31,225 nucleotides of DNA from Schoenoplectus triqueter. Its lineage: Eukaryota; Streptophyta; Magnoliopsida; Poales; Cyperaceae. Position numbers and translations under genes: made by a program. Location of the stretch: NCBI GenBank assembly GCA_964058805.1, contig CAXKVV010000424.1:1-31225 (forward strand), read 5' to 3'. Positions 1 to 9,795 of the stretch are shown here, piece after piece. The notes under the pieces were generated by a model, which saw only the letters and a program-made list of their open reading frames with translations, did no database searches and was not told the DNA's origin. Position 1 is the stretch's first letter. Every line of letters begins with the position of its first letter.

Positions 1-288
1 CAACCATTCAACATGCTCGGTTCCACTCTAAAGTATCCATGGGGAGCAAGCAATCTATTCTCGAGCCATGCTAACTCGAGTAATGGACTATGGCGTAATG
101 AAAATGATAAGATCGCAGGGGAGGGTAGTACTGGTACAACCACAGTTGCACCTGATTCAAAATTGACAGTGGCAGTGGCTGCAGCATTAAACACATACAT
201 TAATAACAAGAATGAACAAGGAAATGGAGCAAAGGAGAATGGAGAGAGTAGTAGCAAAGTTAGTTACAGTAAATGGGGAATGGACTGA
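1..288 (+). CDS. C-terminal end of a probable WRKY group IIb transcription factor (5' partial)
   Basis: The frame is open from the first base and ends at TGA 286-288, so this is the tail of a gene starting before the window; the Met codon at 13 is probably internal. Near the end is an acidic/Ala stretch, PDSKLTVAVAAALNTYI, which resembles the short D-x-F/L-T-x-A-x-A-A-A-I/L element found at the C-terminus of WRKY group IIb proteins, where it follows the WRKYGQK zinc finger. The rest is Ser/Asn/Gly-rich and low in order, as is usual for these tails. The WRKY domain itself is not in the window, so the family call rests on this one element. If right, the protein is a nuclear W-box-binding regulator. 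An unrelated protein with an Ala-rich tail is the alternative. Confidence 0.45.
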   Translation, partial: QPFNMLGSTLKYPWGASNLFSSHANSSNGLWRNENDKIAGEGSTGTTTVAPDSKLTVAVAAALNTYINNKNEQGNGAKENGESSSKVSYSKWGMD

Positions 289-1380
289 TCATAAAATTAA
301 TTGATATTGCCACCTACCCTGAAGAAAGAATCAGCTAGTGATGTGCATTAATTAAAAGATCGTGTCAGATTTTTTTTTTAATTATTTCATTTTATTTGTC
401 AGATTTGGGCCTTATCTGCCTTCCAAAGTTTAATTTCTCTAATTTTGGATACTTTTGGGTACAGATCCGTATAGTCTTTGAACAGATGGTCATTAATTGT
501 TATATATAAAGTTCTGCTAATGTTGATTAGACTTGATCTAGTGCTGAAGAACCCAATTTATAATTGCGTTGGCCTTTACTTCATTTTTTTTCTTTTAATT
601 TTTTGTAAGTACAATTTGGCAAGGTATTTGCGACTTTTATGACTTCTCATTTGCCAGATGTGTAACAGATTACCAGTAGGGTTTTCACAAGTTTAATTTA
701 ATGTTTTTAGTTAGAGAATTTTTTTTGCATCTTATGTGTTTTTATCTGTTATATCATCTCAACTGATATATTTTCTTTGCAAAATATTTATATTTAACTC
801 AAATTGTTCAATGTTCATATTGGAATTTGCATGCATGCATTTTCTTATATTGCATATGCAAATTTACGATTCAGTACTTCACGACTCTTGTACTAATTGG
901 ATAGTGGTGTGTATATATTGTATTGTACATTGCAACGCAGCAGAAGATATATACGAATTTGTCCACTACAATCAACATATTTGCCTAGGTTTTAGTAGAT
1001 TTCAATCATCCATGGGAAAAAAAGTGTGTGAATTACATGCATGAAAGTCTTCAATAGTCCATAAGAATTTCTCCAACACATTTAATTTTTAGGAATTATT
1101 ACTATATATCATCATCATTTTTCTTAGAAAAAAATAATTGAATAAAGTCAGTTAGGTTTCGTGTTTCCTGCACATAATTAATTTGTTTCCGTATTCTAAT
1201 TATTTTAGATGTTGGTTTTTTTTTTCAGAATCCGAAATTAATCCCTTAACATGAATGGCAACATTTATGTTATAGACTTCCATCGAGAAGATTTAATTAA
1301 TTGGTATTGAACGCTGAATTCCAAAAGCCAAAAGAAAAAGGAATGTCAAACCACTGTATTGATCAGTTTTCAATTCTGCA

Positions 1381-1382
<2 letters not shown>
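289..1382. other. AT-rich 3' flank, no gene seen
   Basis: This is the downstream flank of the WRKY-like gene and probably holds its 3' UTR. Open frames here (for example 736-1044) are rich in Ile, Phe, Cys and His, match no family I know, and lie in DNA of uniform low complexity. Confidence 0.5.

Positions 1383-1424
<42 letters not shown>
1383..1424. repeat. (AT)21 microsatellite
   Basis: An uninterrupted AT dinucleotide run of 42 bp. Likely length-polymorphic. Confidence 0.95.
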
Positions 1425-1426
<2 letters not shown>

Positions 1427-2700
1427 TCTGTTAACTTCTAAAAGAAACTTCAAAAACATAAAATAAAACTTAGTTGGTCCTTCGAATTAATTTAATTTAT
1501 TCGTCCACACCCACATGCATGCACGAGGTTGACCTATTATGAATGCTCATAATTAAGCTCTGTTTTGTTTGTGTGCAAAATTTTGTAGCGCGCACGCCTG
1601 TGGCCTGTGATATTCAAGTAGAGATGCATGGATGGTTCCGATGGATTCTAATAGGAAAAATAACACGAATCTCAACGTCTCCATATGTAGCAGACTAGCA
1701 GTACATTACTTCGTGGATTGTGCAAATTGGAGAGGATTCCATTCCCTGACCTACAGATGGGCTATTGTTGTTAGTGTATGACCTTTTTTCTATAGGCATG
1801 CTTACATCTTAAGACTACCAAATATTTTTGAAAAGAAAAAGCACCGCAACTGGTGTCGGCTTCCATTTTTTTTTACGAAAAATATAGTAATTATTACAAA
1901 CCCAAGGTTTATAAGCCATAAACCAGAAAGATATCATATAAGCTGAAGAAGTTGGCAAATCACAAAATATATTTCTTTTATAAGAAACGGCGTCAATTTT
2001 TTAAATTTTCGGATTTTAAATTGCAACTGAAAGTATTGTCTTTTACCTCTAAATTAAAGATTGGTTCTCATCACCAGACATATATAATTCATTACATGGA
2101 AATATCATGGGAAAGTTAACACGTTAGTTGATAAATATTAAATAAAATTAATAAAAAAATATTATTCTGAAAATTAGATTTGTTAATTTATTGATTAAAG
2201 GTGCGAATGAATACGACTATATATGGTTCAAATATTCGGAGGGCAAAAATGACGACTTATATATATAGTATAATTAACAAGATTGCTATGCCTCTTGAAA
2301 GGTAGTCCGAAATCAAATATTAAAAAAGGAACAATTCATGATGGCTATCTTACAGCTACGAAGACGGCAGAGATAATTATGGGTCATTCAAGCCAAGAAA
2401 TCAGAGAAAAGAAAGCGAGTATATTTAGTTTTTCACTTACCATATTCGATTTACGTGTTTTCAGAAGTATTTTTTAGAACTTTCTGACCACTTTGATGAT
2501 GATACCTTCCAGAGGTACTAATTGTAATTTAATTTAGTTTAAAATGAGTCATTCAGAATAATGTAGTTTTATTTAGTTTAATTGTAGTATTAATTTAGAC
2601 TAATTTAATTTAAATTAGTTTAATTATTATTTAAATTTAGAATAATTTAATTTAAATTTTAAATAAATTAGCTTAATTTTAGCATAATTTTTAATTAATT
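1425..2700. other. AT-rich intergenic DNA, no gene supported
   Basis: No recognisable coding, RNA or transposon structure. The part from about 2515 to 2700 is low-complexity TTTAATTTAA-like sequence with imperfect short tandem repeats. The small frame 2283-2477 matches nothing I recognise. Confidence 0.5.
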
Positions 2701-2720
2701 ATAGCTACACACAGGTATGT

Positions 2721-2999
2721 TGTTTAGATTTGTTCGGATCTATAACCTCACCCAACAACAACAGATACTTGATGCCTGCGGTGTACCTCATGTTTTTTTA
2801 CGACATGATCAATATATCAGAGGGCGGTTACAGCAAGGGACAAACAATACTATCTTGCTTGTACTATAATATTTCTCATGTAGTACTCGAGCCAACAGAT
2901 TGTATAGCCGGGTGCCGGAGACTCAAGCGCCTACACCCAAAAGACCTGAGCACCATCGTTGTGAAATTCTACCAAAAGATACATATAGTATGTCTTTAA
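2721..2999 (+). pseudogene. Possible fragment of a plant mobile domain (PMD/MAIN-like) protein
   Basis: The frame ending at TAA 2997-2999 has more protein-like composition and higher GC than its surroundings. The segment around GGYSKGQTILSCLYYNIS resembles the conserved G-x-Y-x-W-G-x-A-x-L-A-x-L-Y-R-x-L element of the plant mobile domain, which occurs in MAIN-like proteins and in some MULE and Gypsy elements. The expected Trp is Lys here, and no other PMD part is visible nearby. I read it as a decayed fragment, either of a captured domain or of a transposon. The resemblance is short and could be chance. Confidence 0.3.
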
Positions 3000-3898
3000 T
3001 TAGAAGAGTGTTTAGTCAATGACGTTGATGCATTTATTTTTTTTTCTAAGAGACTGTAGTTTATTTTGTAGTATTGAATTTTATTTTTTAATTTAAGTTA
3101 AACTGATTTTTATTGTTTACTACTTAAAATCTAGCTACTATAGTATTGAATTATAATATGTCTTCACTGTTTTCATTCCTTACATAATATAATTAACTAC
3201 TTAAACGTAACAATATAATTTAACAAACGTTTAAAATTTTGCTAAATCATTAAATAAATAATAAAACATAATAAAATAACTAAATAAATCATTAAAATAT
3301 ATAAATCATTAAATAGGAAAAATTGTTAAAACTGAGATAAAGTTTCAAACTCGAATCTTATTACCTGTGATAATTTCAACGGCAATCAGGTCATTTTCAG
3401 GCTTTTATTAATTTTATGTACGAAAAAAAATCTGCATAATCAATTGTCAAGCATTACCTCAAAAAAAAAAAGATTGTAGCTGTGGCCTCGTTGGGCCGTT
3501 TCTTATTTGATCAAAGGTCCAATTCCTGTTGGGTCATGGTCAAACCAAGCGACCCATTTAAACCCAATTCTGCTCTAAAAGTTTTTTTTTCTTTTGTATC
3601 CATGCCATCAATTGGGCCACCGGACCAGAAATAGGGAATATTTGTAAAGTGGCCTTGGATGCATATATATTTTCACAAAACATTTGATTTCATGAAAAAA
3701 AAATTGATGTCAATAAATAATTAACAATAGGAGAGGAGATTGCATTATATCCTGTCACCCTCTGTATCTGTATGTATTTTAAGGAGAAAAGCAATAGATA
3801 TTTCCAACGCTCTCTTTCCATCCATCCAAGAACACAGGCGTCGCTCTTTTTATTCACCAAATCTCCGATCAGATCTGCTAATCAGCCTCCCCTGCCGC
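3000..3898. other. AT-rich intergenic DNA, no gene supported
   Basis: A-rich and T-rich tracts up to about 3480, then a more balanced stretch. The part from 3740 to 3945 is pyrimidine-rich and resembles a plant promoter or 5' UTR, but no convincing start codon or reading frame follows it. Confidence 0.4.
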
Positions 3899-4540
3899 TC
3901 CCTTGCTTCTGCGTCCAGTTCAAAGAGGAGATACGAAGCGCTTTAGGTGTGTTTGGGGCTTGATGAACTATTTCAACCAATTAATTTATCAAATAAATTA
4001 TAGACTAAGTAGAAAATTATTAATCCGATATATCAAGTTACAGGTGATATACCGAATTAGCTCTCATCGAAATAGCGATTATTGTTTAATTATTATTATA
4101 TTATTATGATTATAATTATATTTTTTATTATTATATTATTATATTATAATTATTATCATTATTTTATTATTATTATTATTATTATTATTATCATCATCAT
4201 CATTATTAGTATCATAATTATCCATATTTTAATCATTCTGATTAACAACTATCAAACAATATTTTTACTTTTTCAAATAGTTAAAAATATCTCTTTTCTA
4301 TTACCTTTCAAAAATATACTATTCTTTCATTTTTCTAAAATTATTATTCTTTTGATGCTATTTCTTTATTTGTCAAACCAACCCTGTGTTTGACAGACTT
4401 CACTGACGCGTGGTCCCGCTTCGATATAGATCTTCTTATCAACCTCGCGCATCGTGCCCTTGCTTCTGCGTCAATCTCGAGGAGGAGATACGAAGCGCTT
4501 CGTATTTGATAGACTTCACTGATGCGTGGTCCCGCTTCAT
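3899..4540. repeat. Tandem duplication (about 85-bp unit) split by an insertion
   Basis: The block at 3899-3943 (CCTTGCTTCTGCGT, then GAGGAGATACGAAGCGCTT) recurs at 4457-4500. The block that follows the second copy (GACTTCACTGATGCGTGGTC, from about 4510) occurs near 4396, just right of the insertion. The simplest reading is two tandem copies of one unit, of which the first is split by about 430 bp of AT-rich DNA. Confidence 0.7.
3956..4384. mobile_element. Putative MITE-like insertion, AT-rich
   Basis: The comparison with the intact second tandem unit shows that this DNA is an insertion. TGTGTTTG occurs on both sides, at 3948-3955 and 4385-4392, which would fit an 8-bp hAT target duplication. 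The ends can also be drawn slightly wider, with AGGTGTGTTTGG on the left and the complement of AACCAACCCT on the right as poor inverted repeats, so the exact boundary is uncertain. The interior is dominated by imperfect ATT/TTA repeats (4087-4215) and encodes nothing. Confidence 0.5.
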
Positions 4541-4992
4541 TTTTCATCGCAACAATTAATGGATACCCGCCAAATCTCAACTCAAACCTCCTCTATAATA
4601 TTGCTTCTGTTTTGTGAATTGGGTGTTCTCTTTTCTTTGATGGACAATACGAAAAGTATTTCAAGGTAATAGACATGGAATAAATTCAAAGACTAGAGAA
4701 AGGTAAAATCTTAGTTAAATATTTTTTGTTTTATTTGAAGTTGAAAATGAACAAGACATTTGCGGGATTGATGGATTTAAACAGGGAAACTAAACATTAT
4801 TGAAACCTTCTCATTTTTTTTCATTGAGTAATTTTATTATGGTCATTTAAAAATAAAATCACTCATCAAAAGTTACATTGAAGAATTTAAAAGTAATTGA
4901 TTGTTATCCGCTTGTACAGGGTTGCCTGAAGAGTGAAGAGTTGAGGATAACATATATGTACTGATACTATATACTGTCACTGCTGATTCAAG
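4541..4992. other. Upstream flank of the RWP-RK relic, no gene supported
   Basis: The exon before 4993 of the RWP-RK relic could not be identified. The frame used downstream is closed by TGA at 4962-4964, so the upstream exon, if it survives, must join by splicing. Confidence 0.4.
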
Positions 4993-5010
4993 GGAAAATA
5001 TGGTTGTGGA

Positions 5011-5287
5011 TAGAGGTGGCAATCGGGCGGGTCGGTTCGGGTTCGGGTTCGGATCGGGCGGGTCGGGTCGGGTCAGTTTGACTTTCTGGAAGAAATCGGG
5101 TCGGGTCGGGTCAATTTACATGTTGCATTTTTTCAGATCGTTGATAGATTTCGATTGGATTGAAGGTCATTTGATCTCGGGTCGGGTCAGGTCGGATCAG
5201 TTTGACTTTCTTAAAAAATCAGGTCGGGTCGGGTTCAAATCCGAGCGGATCGGACGGATTTGTGGGGTCGGGTCGGGTCGACCTCTA
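5011..5287. mobile_element. hAT-like non-autonomous element with GGGTC arrays (277 bp)
   Basis: The ends are TAGAGGT (5011-5017) and its complement ACCTCTA (5281-5287). The flanking 8-mers GTTGTGGA (5003-5010) and ATTATGGA (5288-5295) match at 6 of 8 positions, both differences being G/A transitions, as expected for an ageing 8-bp hAT duplication. The interior is made of CGGGTCGGGT-like arrays beneath each end, separated by two copies of a CAGTTTGACTTTCT segment. It has no transposase. It interrupts the frame of the RWP-RK relic: the codons before 5010 and after 5296 are in phase. Confidence 0.7.
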
Positions 5288-6110
5288 ATTATGGAAGCCT
5301 TTTGATGGTTGGTATAATTCCAACAGTGTGCATCGCTTTCTAAAATCTGGCCCACAAGAGCAGGTAAGTAATGAAATAAAAAAAAAACAAGCAGAAACAA
5401 AATAATGAATATTTTTAATGCAATGTTGCTATCTAACTAATCCTCCAAAATATTGCTAGAAAAGTAAAACTCTTAAATGGAAAAAAAATGTGGATTTGGT
5501 GTCCAAGAATGCTTGAACTGAACTGATACTAATCATGAACCAGTCCTAGAGACCAACTGATACAACTGCAAACTATAGTTTAACTAACCAAAACAACTCA
5601 ATCGAAAAAACTCCAAAATCTGTACCAAGCAAAAAACTCCAAAATGTTAGAAAATTTGGTGAGAATTTACCTGGGCGATCCTTACTTGACAACTTGTGAT
5701 TTGTCTCGCTGACCTAAGCATTGAGCCAACCAGGGACTCTCTTCATATAATTTTGAATGGGGATTGAGATTTCTTCAGGTGCTTCTAAATTTGTGTAGGA
5801 TTGTTTTTTATCTGATATTTATTATTGAACTAAAAAATCTTTTATTCAACTTGTCAACATCTCAACTATAGGTGAAGTCACGTGAGCCACCTACACAAGC
5901 TGGACTTGCTCCAAGGCATGAATTGTTTTTATGTTTTACAATATAATATGATTGATAATAAATTCTGCTTTTATTTTAAAATTAGTCATTCCTGAGACAA
6001 TGTGTTTTTAATTCATTTTTAGGGGGTGCATGAAGGATTTATCCTTTCACTTGGTTGCTTCAAAGTTTGGAATGCCGATTGCGAAAGCTGCTAAGGAACT
6101 TGGAGTTGAC

Positions 6111-6433
6111 CGTTATTATTATTATTAATTATTATTAAATTAATATTATTAAAAATAAGAGTGAGAACCTTCAAATTTCAAATATACGAATGGCAGCGCG
6201 CCACTGCAATTATTTTTATGAAACACGCTACTGCTAGTGGTGTGTTTCATCCAAACCCTGCGCACGAGGCGCTGCGCGTTTGTATATATAAGAAGCAAAC
6301 GCGCTACTGGCAGTGGCGCGTTTCGTAAAAATAATGAAACGCGCCACTGGCAGTGGCGCGCTGCCATTCGTATATTTGAAATTTTACGTTTCTCACTCTT
6401 AATTTAATAAAACTTATTATTACTAAAAACTGT
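6111..6433. mobile_element. Mutator-like MITE inside the RWP-RK domain exon (323 bp)
   Basis: Flanked by GGAGTTGAC (6102-6110) and GGAGTTGAT (6434-6442), a 9-bp duplication with one mismatch, as made by Mutator-like transposases. The arms are long inverted repeats of roughly 100 bp: the left part from TAAGAGTGAG through ACGAATGGCAGCGCGCCACT recurs inverted on the right from AGTGGCGCGCTGCCATTCGT to CTCACTCTTA. Three palindromes of the GCGCCACTGGCAGTGGCGC type lie at about 6219-6250, 6297-6323 and 6339-6360, so a transcript would fold into a strong hairpin. No protein is encoded. Removing the element and one copy of the duplication leaves the RWP-RK frame continuous. Confidence 0.8.
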
Positions 6434-6761
6434 GGAGTTGATGAGACTACTTTATCATTATGGTGTAGGATGTCTGGTTTTCCTCGATGGCCCTATAGAA
6501 AATTAAGAAGAATAGATATTTTATTAACAAATATCAAGGTAATTTTAGTTATCAACTAATTCATGGTGTTAAATTCTGATAATGAATCAATACACGCCCT
6601 TCTAATTCGGTGTATTTTTTTAAAAAAAAGTTGTAATCAACTGATGATAATAATTTGTTTTGTTTTCATTGCTTTAAAATATATCTTAGGAGTTTGGAAG
6701 GGATGAACTCTTTGGTGATGGAGTTGAGGATATTGTGAAGATATTAGTGGAAGAGAAATAA

Positions 6762-7061
6762 ACTATCAAGAAAAAAACCTATTTTAGCCCTGCAAGATAG
6801 TACCTTAGCTCTGATGGTGAAGATGCATAATTTGGTTAACACCAGAAAAAGAAATGTGAAGAACAGAAATTGAGTGGTTAATTGTATTTCTGAAGTCTTA
6901 GTTTTCTAATTAATTAAACATGGTTAGTATTTTGTTTTTGTATTTTGTCTTTTTATTTTGGCATGTTCTTATTAAAGTATACCTTACTATTAGTTGGTAT
7001 GTTTGTTATTTTGAGAATTTTATTATTATATTGAAAATATGATTGATGTATTACAACGATC
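6762..7061. other. 3' flank of the RWP-RK relic
   Basis: AT-rich sequence after the RWP-RK stop codon, probably former 3' UTR. No gene seen. Confidence 0.4.
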
Positions 7062-7167
7062 ATGTTTCATGTGCTCAAATTATGGAAGGAACTGATACTA
7101 ATTGAGAAATCAAGTCAAACACCAGCTGTTGTTGCAATAAGCCTCGTAGAGATGCATAAATACAGCG
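7062..7167 (+). pseudogene. Possible exon fragment of an RPA1-like OB-fold protein
   Basis: A 35-codon open stretch in AT-rich DNA contains LWKELILIEKSSQTPAVVAI followed by SLVEMHKYSG, and ends at a good donor, G|GTGAGT (7168). The pattern L-W-(8-14 residues)-P-V-V-I-A-(7-9 residues)-Y/F-x-G is reminiscent of the OB-fold in plant replication-protein-A large-subunit-like proteins, many of which are dispersed as fragments. Nothing following it in the window completes such a domain. It may equally be a chance frame. Confidence 0.28.
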
Positions 7168-7577
7168 GTGAGTTTATTCATATGGTCTGATTCCTCATGT
7201 CATATTCTATCTTTACTGCACGAGAGAAATTTATATTTTACTTTATTTGTAGTTCACACCTCTCAAAATATATAGTGGCACCATATTTCTACTGTTTCAG
7301 TTTCCTCACTTTATTTGGTAAGTTATTTCAATGAGTACTTTTATGTATGCTCTTTAAACAGTTTAATATTTGTCGCTTTCATGTATTGACTATTATTATT
7401 ATCAAATACGACATATGCTCGAGTTTTTACTCGCTCAAAATTAAAATTTGAAGTTGTTTATGCATGTGTTAGAAAAATTAATTTTTAAACTCTCATAAAA
7501 ACAATATTCTAACAAATAATATCGTCCGCAGCATGACGCTGGTAGATTACTAGTATAATATTATACATTGTCGTAGT
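7168..7577. other. AT-rich intergenic DNA, no gene seen
   Basis: No coding or transposon structure recognised. Confidence 0.4.
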
Positions 7578-7585
7578 GCTACATG

Positions 7586-8410
7586 TAGTGGATTGCCGGC
7601 GGGTACCGCGGGCACGGGCCGGGTACACCCGCGGCGGGCGGCGGGTACGGCAGGCGCGGGTACGGCGGGCACGGGTAGACGGGTTTTTTTTTCAAAACCG
7701 TACCCTACCCGTCTCATACCCGTGCCCGTCGCGGGTACACGGGTACCATGGGTACGGGTACGGGGGTACGCGGGCACGGGTAGAAGGGTACGGGTACGGG
7801 TACGATATTTTTTTTTTGCTGTTTTTGTTTTATAAATATATTTTTTATTTTGGAATGTCGTAAAATGTGAATAATATCATTTCGGCTAAGTACAAATATA
7901 AACGTTCATTTTAAAAGAATAATATATTTTCTAAACGTTCATTTTTTCAATTATTTTAAAACAATAGATTAAATCAAAAAATAGATAAAAAAAATTTAAA
8001 ATGAACATTTAAAAATCAAATAATTTAAAATGAACGTTTAAAATATAAATAAAAAATATTTTAAATCAATTAATTTAAAAAGTAAAATATAAATAAAAAT
8101 TTAGAAAATCAATTACTTTAAAAATAATTTTGAATTATTTTAAAAAAAAATAGGCGGGTACGCGGGTACATGGGCGCGGGTACACGGGTACGGGCGCGGG
8201 TACGCGGGTACGGGTATGCGGGCGCGGGTACGCGGGTAAACGGGTACAGGTACAACGGGTTTTTTCCAAAAAATCACTGCCCTGCCCTTCTCAAACCCGT
8301 ACCCGTGTACCCGTTTACCCGCCTCTACCCGGGCACGGATACGGGTACCGCGGGTACGGGTCGCGGGTACACGGGTACGGATTGTACCGGGCGGTTTTAG
8401 CATAGCACTA
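7586..8410. mobile_element. hAT-like non-autonomous element with GGGTAC arrays (825 bp)
   Basis: A perfect 8-bp duplication, GCTACATG, flanks it at 7578-7585 and 8411-8418. The element starts TAGTG (7586-7590) and ends CACTA (8406-8410), complementary termini of the hAT type. Beneath each end is a GC-rich array of GGGTAC/CGGGTA units (about 7597-7803 and 8153-8395), one on each side of a very AT-rich core (7804-8150). Each array has the same plan: a GGGTA-rich run, a T-tract with AAAA (near 7680 and 8260), then CCCGTACCC-type reversed units, so each could fold on itself. Long frames across the arrays (Arg/Gly/Val/Pro-rich) are by-products of the repeats, not genes. Confidence 0.75.
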
Positions 8411-8418
8411 GCTACATG

Positions 8419-9783
8419 TGATGATAGAAGTAGAACACATACGTGATCCGTGCACAGTTCCCAATGGCAAGCGACAGACGATGATTTATTTATGTAAAAT
8501 TATTTTTCTAGTCGGAGATAGCCAAATTAAATTCAATTTAATATTCTCCATTCTTCATTAACTCTGCAATTAATTGGCTAATGGCCACCTTCAAAAGAAA
8601 GCGCTGCCTGTTGACGCAATGAGTTTTAATTACCAAGATAAGAGAAGGGATATCTTGCACGAATGATCCTATTACTCAACTTTAGCACGGATAAATAACT
8701 ACACTGGCTGATTAATATAATATAATTTATCCAAATATTCATAGTTAATCGAATTATTATTTATTATATATTACGAGAATTGTGAGGTCAGCTGACTCGT
8801 TTAAACCTCCGGAGGTAAAATTATTGATCGTTCAGGTGGTAATAAGCAACAAATTAATGTAGAAAAAGAAATTAGCAAAACAAGTAGTATAACATTGTTC
8901 AATCATGATCTCTATTTTATTCAAACTGGAAAGCCCACAGGCCCCCGGTTCCATTGAAATGAAGGGATTTTTTTCTTAAAAGTCGGCCCGATCAATTTAT
9001 GTATATAAGGTTCATGTTCTAAATTTAATTTATAGAGGATCATAGAAATGACGTAACTTGGGCTCACGTCCTTCAAAGCATATTTCTCATGCTTAATAAC
9101 TGACCGCGTTCAATCAAGATTGGAAGACGCAAACTCAGCTCACACAATTTTAGTTCATATTTGAAAGACGCAAACCCGGCTCACATCCTTCAATTGAGCT
9201 AGTAGATCGACCTTTTTACAAGCTTTCCGAATTATATTTAAACATTCCGATCAAAATTTCTTATCAAAAATTATAAACATTTAAAGATTAATTTTTAACT
9301 CATCAGCACATCCCACCAGTCATTTAATTAATTTTAATTATAAATATAATTTTAATTAATTTAAACTTTTTTTATCCATGCGACATGCTAGATGTCGTCA
9401 CTACGGCCCAACTACCAAAGAGCGCTTAATCTTTCGCGACTCTCCTACACTCACGAGAATTTTGAATGCTGTTGGCGCACTATGTAATAAATTTTCAACC
9501 GTTTCTGGACCCACCTGTCAGTAACTCCATAATTCTTCGATCCTATGATCCCGGTTTAAAACATTTTATCACTCCTCAATGACGCTTTATCTTCGTAATT
9601 CTCTCGACACTCGCGAATCTGCGATTCAAAACACCGGTCGTGGACTTATCTAACAAAACATCTGTTGTCAGAGGGAAGGTCTACAGGACCAGGACCAGTC
9701 AGTGAGGAGACTTATCTTCTTTCTCTCCCTTTCCGTAAGTCGTAACAGGAAGCCAGCTCTCTTTCGCTCTCTCCGAATCTATC
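8419..9783. other. Intergenic DNA and upstream region of the DUF1644 gene
   Basis: No gene seen. A diverged direct repeat (GACGCAAACTCAGCTCAC near 9126 and GACGCAAACCCGGCTCAC near 9165) is the only internal structure noted. The last 300 bp rise in GC and lead into the TATA box. Confidence 0.45.
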
Positions 9784-9795
9784 TCTATATATAAA
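9784..9795 (+). promoter_or_regulatory. Probable TATA box of the DUF1644 gene
   Basis: CTATATATAAAT lies just before a pyrimidine-rich leader (CTCTCTCTCTCTAC near 9831-9843), a usual arrangement for a plant core promoter. Transcription would start about 30 bp downstream, giving a 5' UTR exon from roughly 9825. Confidence 0.6.

Larger units (their letters stand above)
4993..6761 (+). pseudogene. Broken RWP-RK (RKD-like) transcription factor gene
   Basis: Four exon pieces join in one frame. Piece A is about 4993-5363, interrupted by the hAT element 5011-5287 and ending at a strong donor, CAG|GTAAGT. Piece B is 5872-5915, ending at a GC donor (AAG|GCATGA). Piece C is 6023-6538, interrupted by the MITE 6111-6433. 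Piece D is 6690-6761, ending with TAA. Piece C encodes an RWP-RK domain: a helix with MPIAKAAKELGVD, then TTLSLWCRMSGFPRWPYRKL, whose last part carries the RWPxRK signature that contacts DNA in plant RKD and NIN-like proteins. Piece D extends the helix after the domain, as in RKDs. RKD proteins are nuclear regulators of egg-cell and gamete identity; NLPs act in nitrate signalling. There is no PB1 domain, so RKD is the better fit. The first exon was not found. Two insertions in coding DNA make a normal product unlikely. Piece A is the least certain. Confidence 0.7.

Noticed and set aside
736..1044. 102-codon open frame downstream of the WRKY-like gene
   Set aside because: Ile/Phe/Cys/His-rich translation of AT-rich DNA, no family resemblance, no splice or promoter context.
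4082..4393. 103-codon frame rich in Ile and Tyr
   Set aside because: It is a translation of ATT/TTA repeats within the insertion at 3956-4384.
5011..5287. Array considered as a CRISPR or a satellite
   Set aside because: Repeat units are short and contiguous without unique spacers, and the whole has transposon ends with 8-bp flanks.
5000..5400. Gly/Arg-rich frames on both strands
   Set aside because: They arise from the GGGTC arrays of the element at 5011-5287.
7550..8403. Several Arg/Gly/Val/Pro-rich frames on both strands
   Set aside because: All arise from GGGTAC repeat arrays of the hAT-like element; every frame is open because the repeat lacks stop codons.
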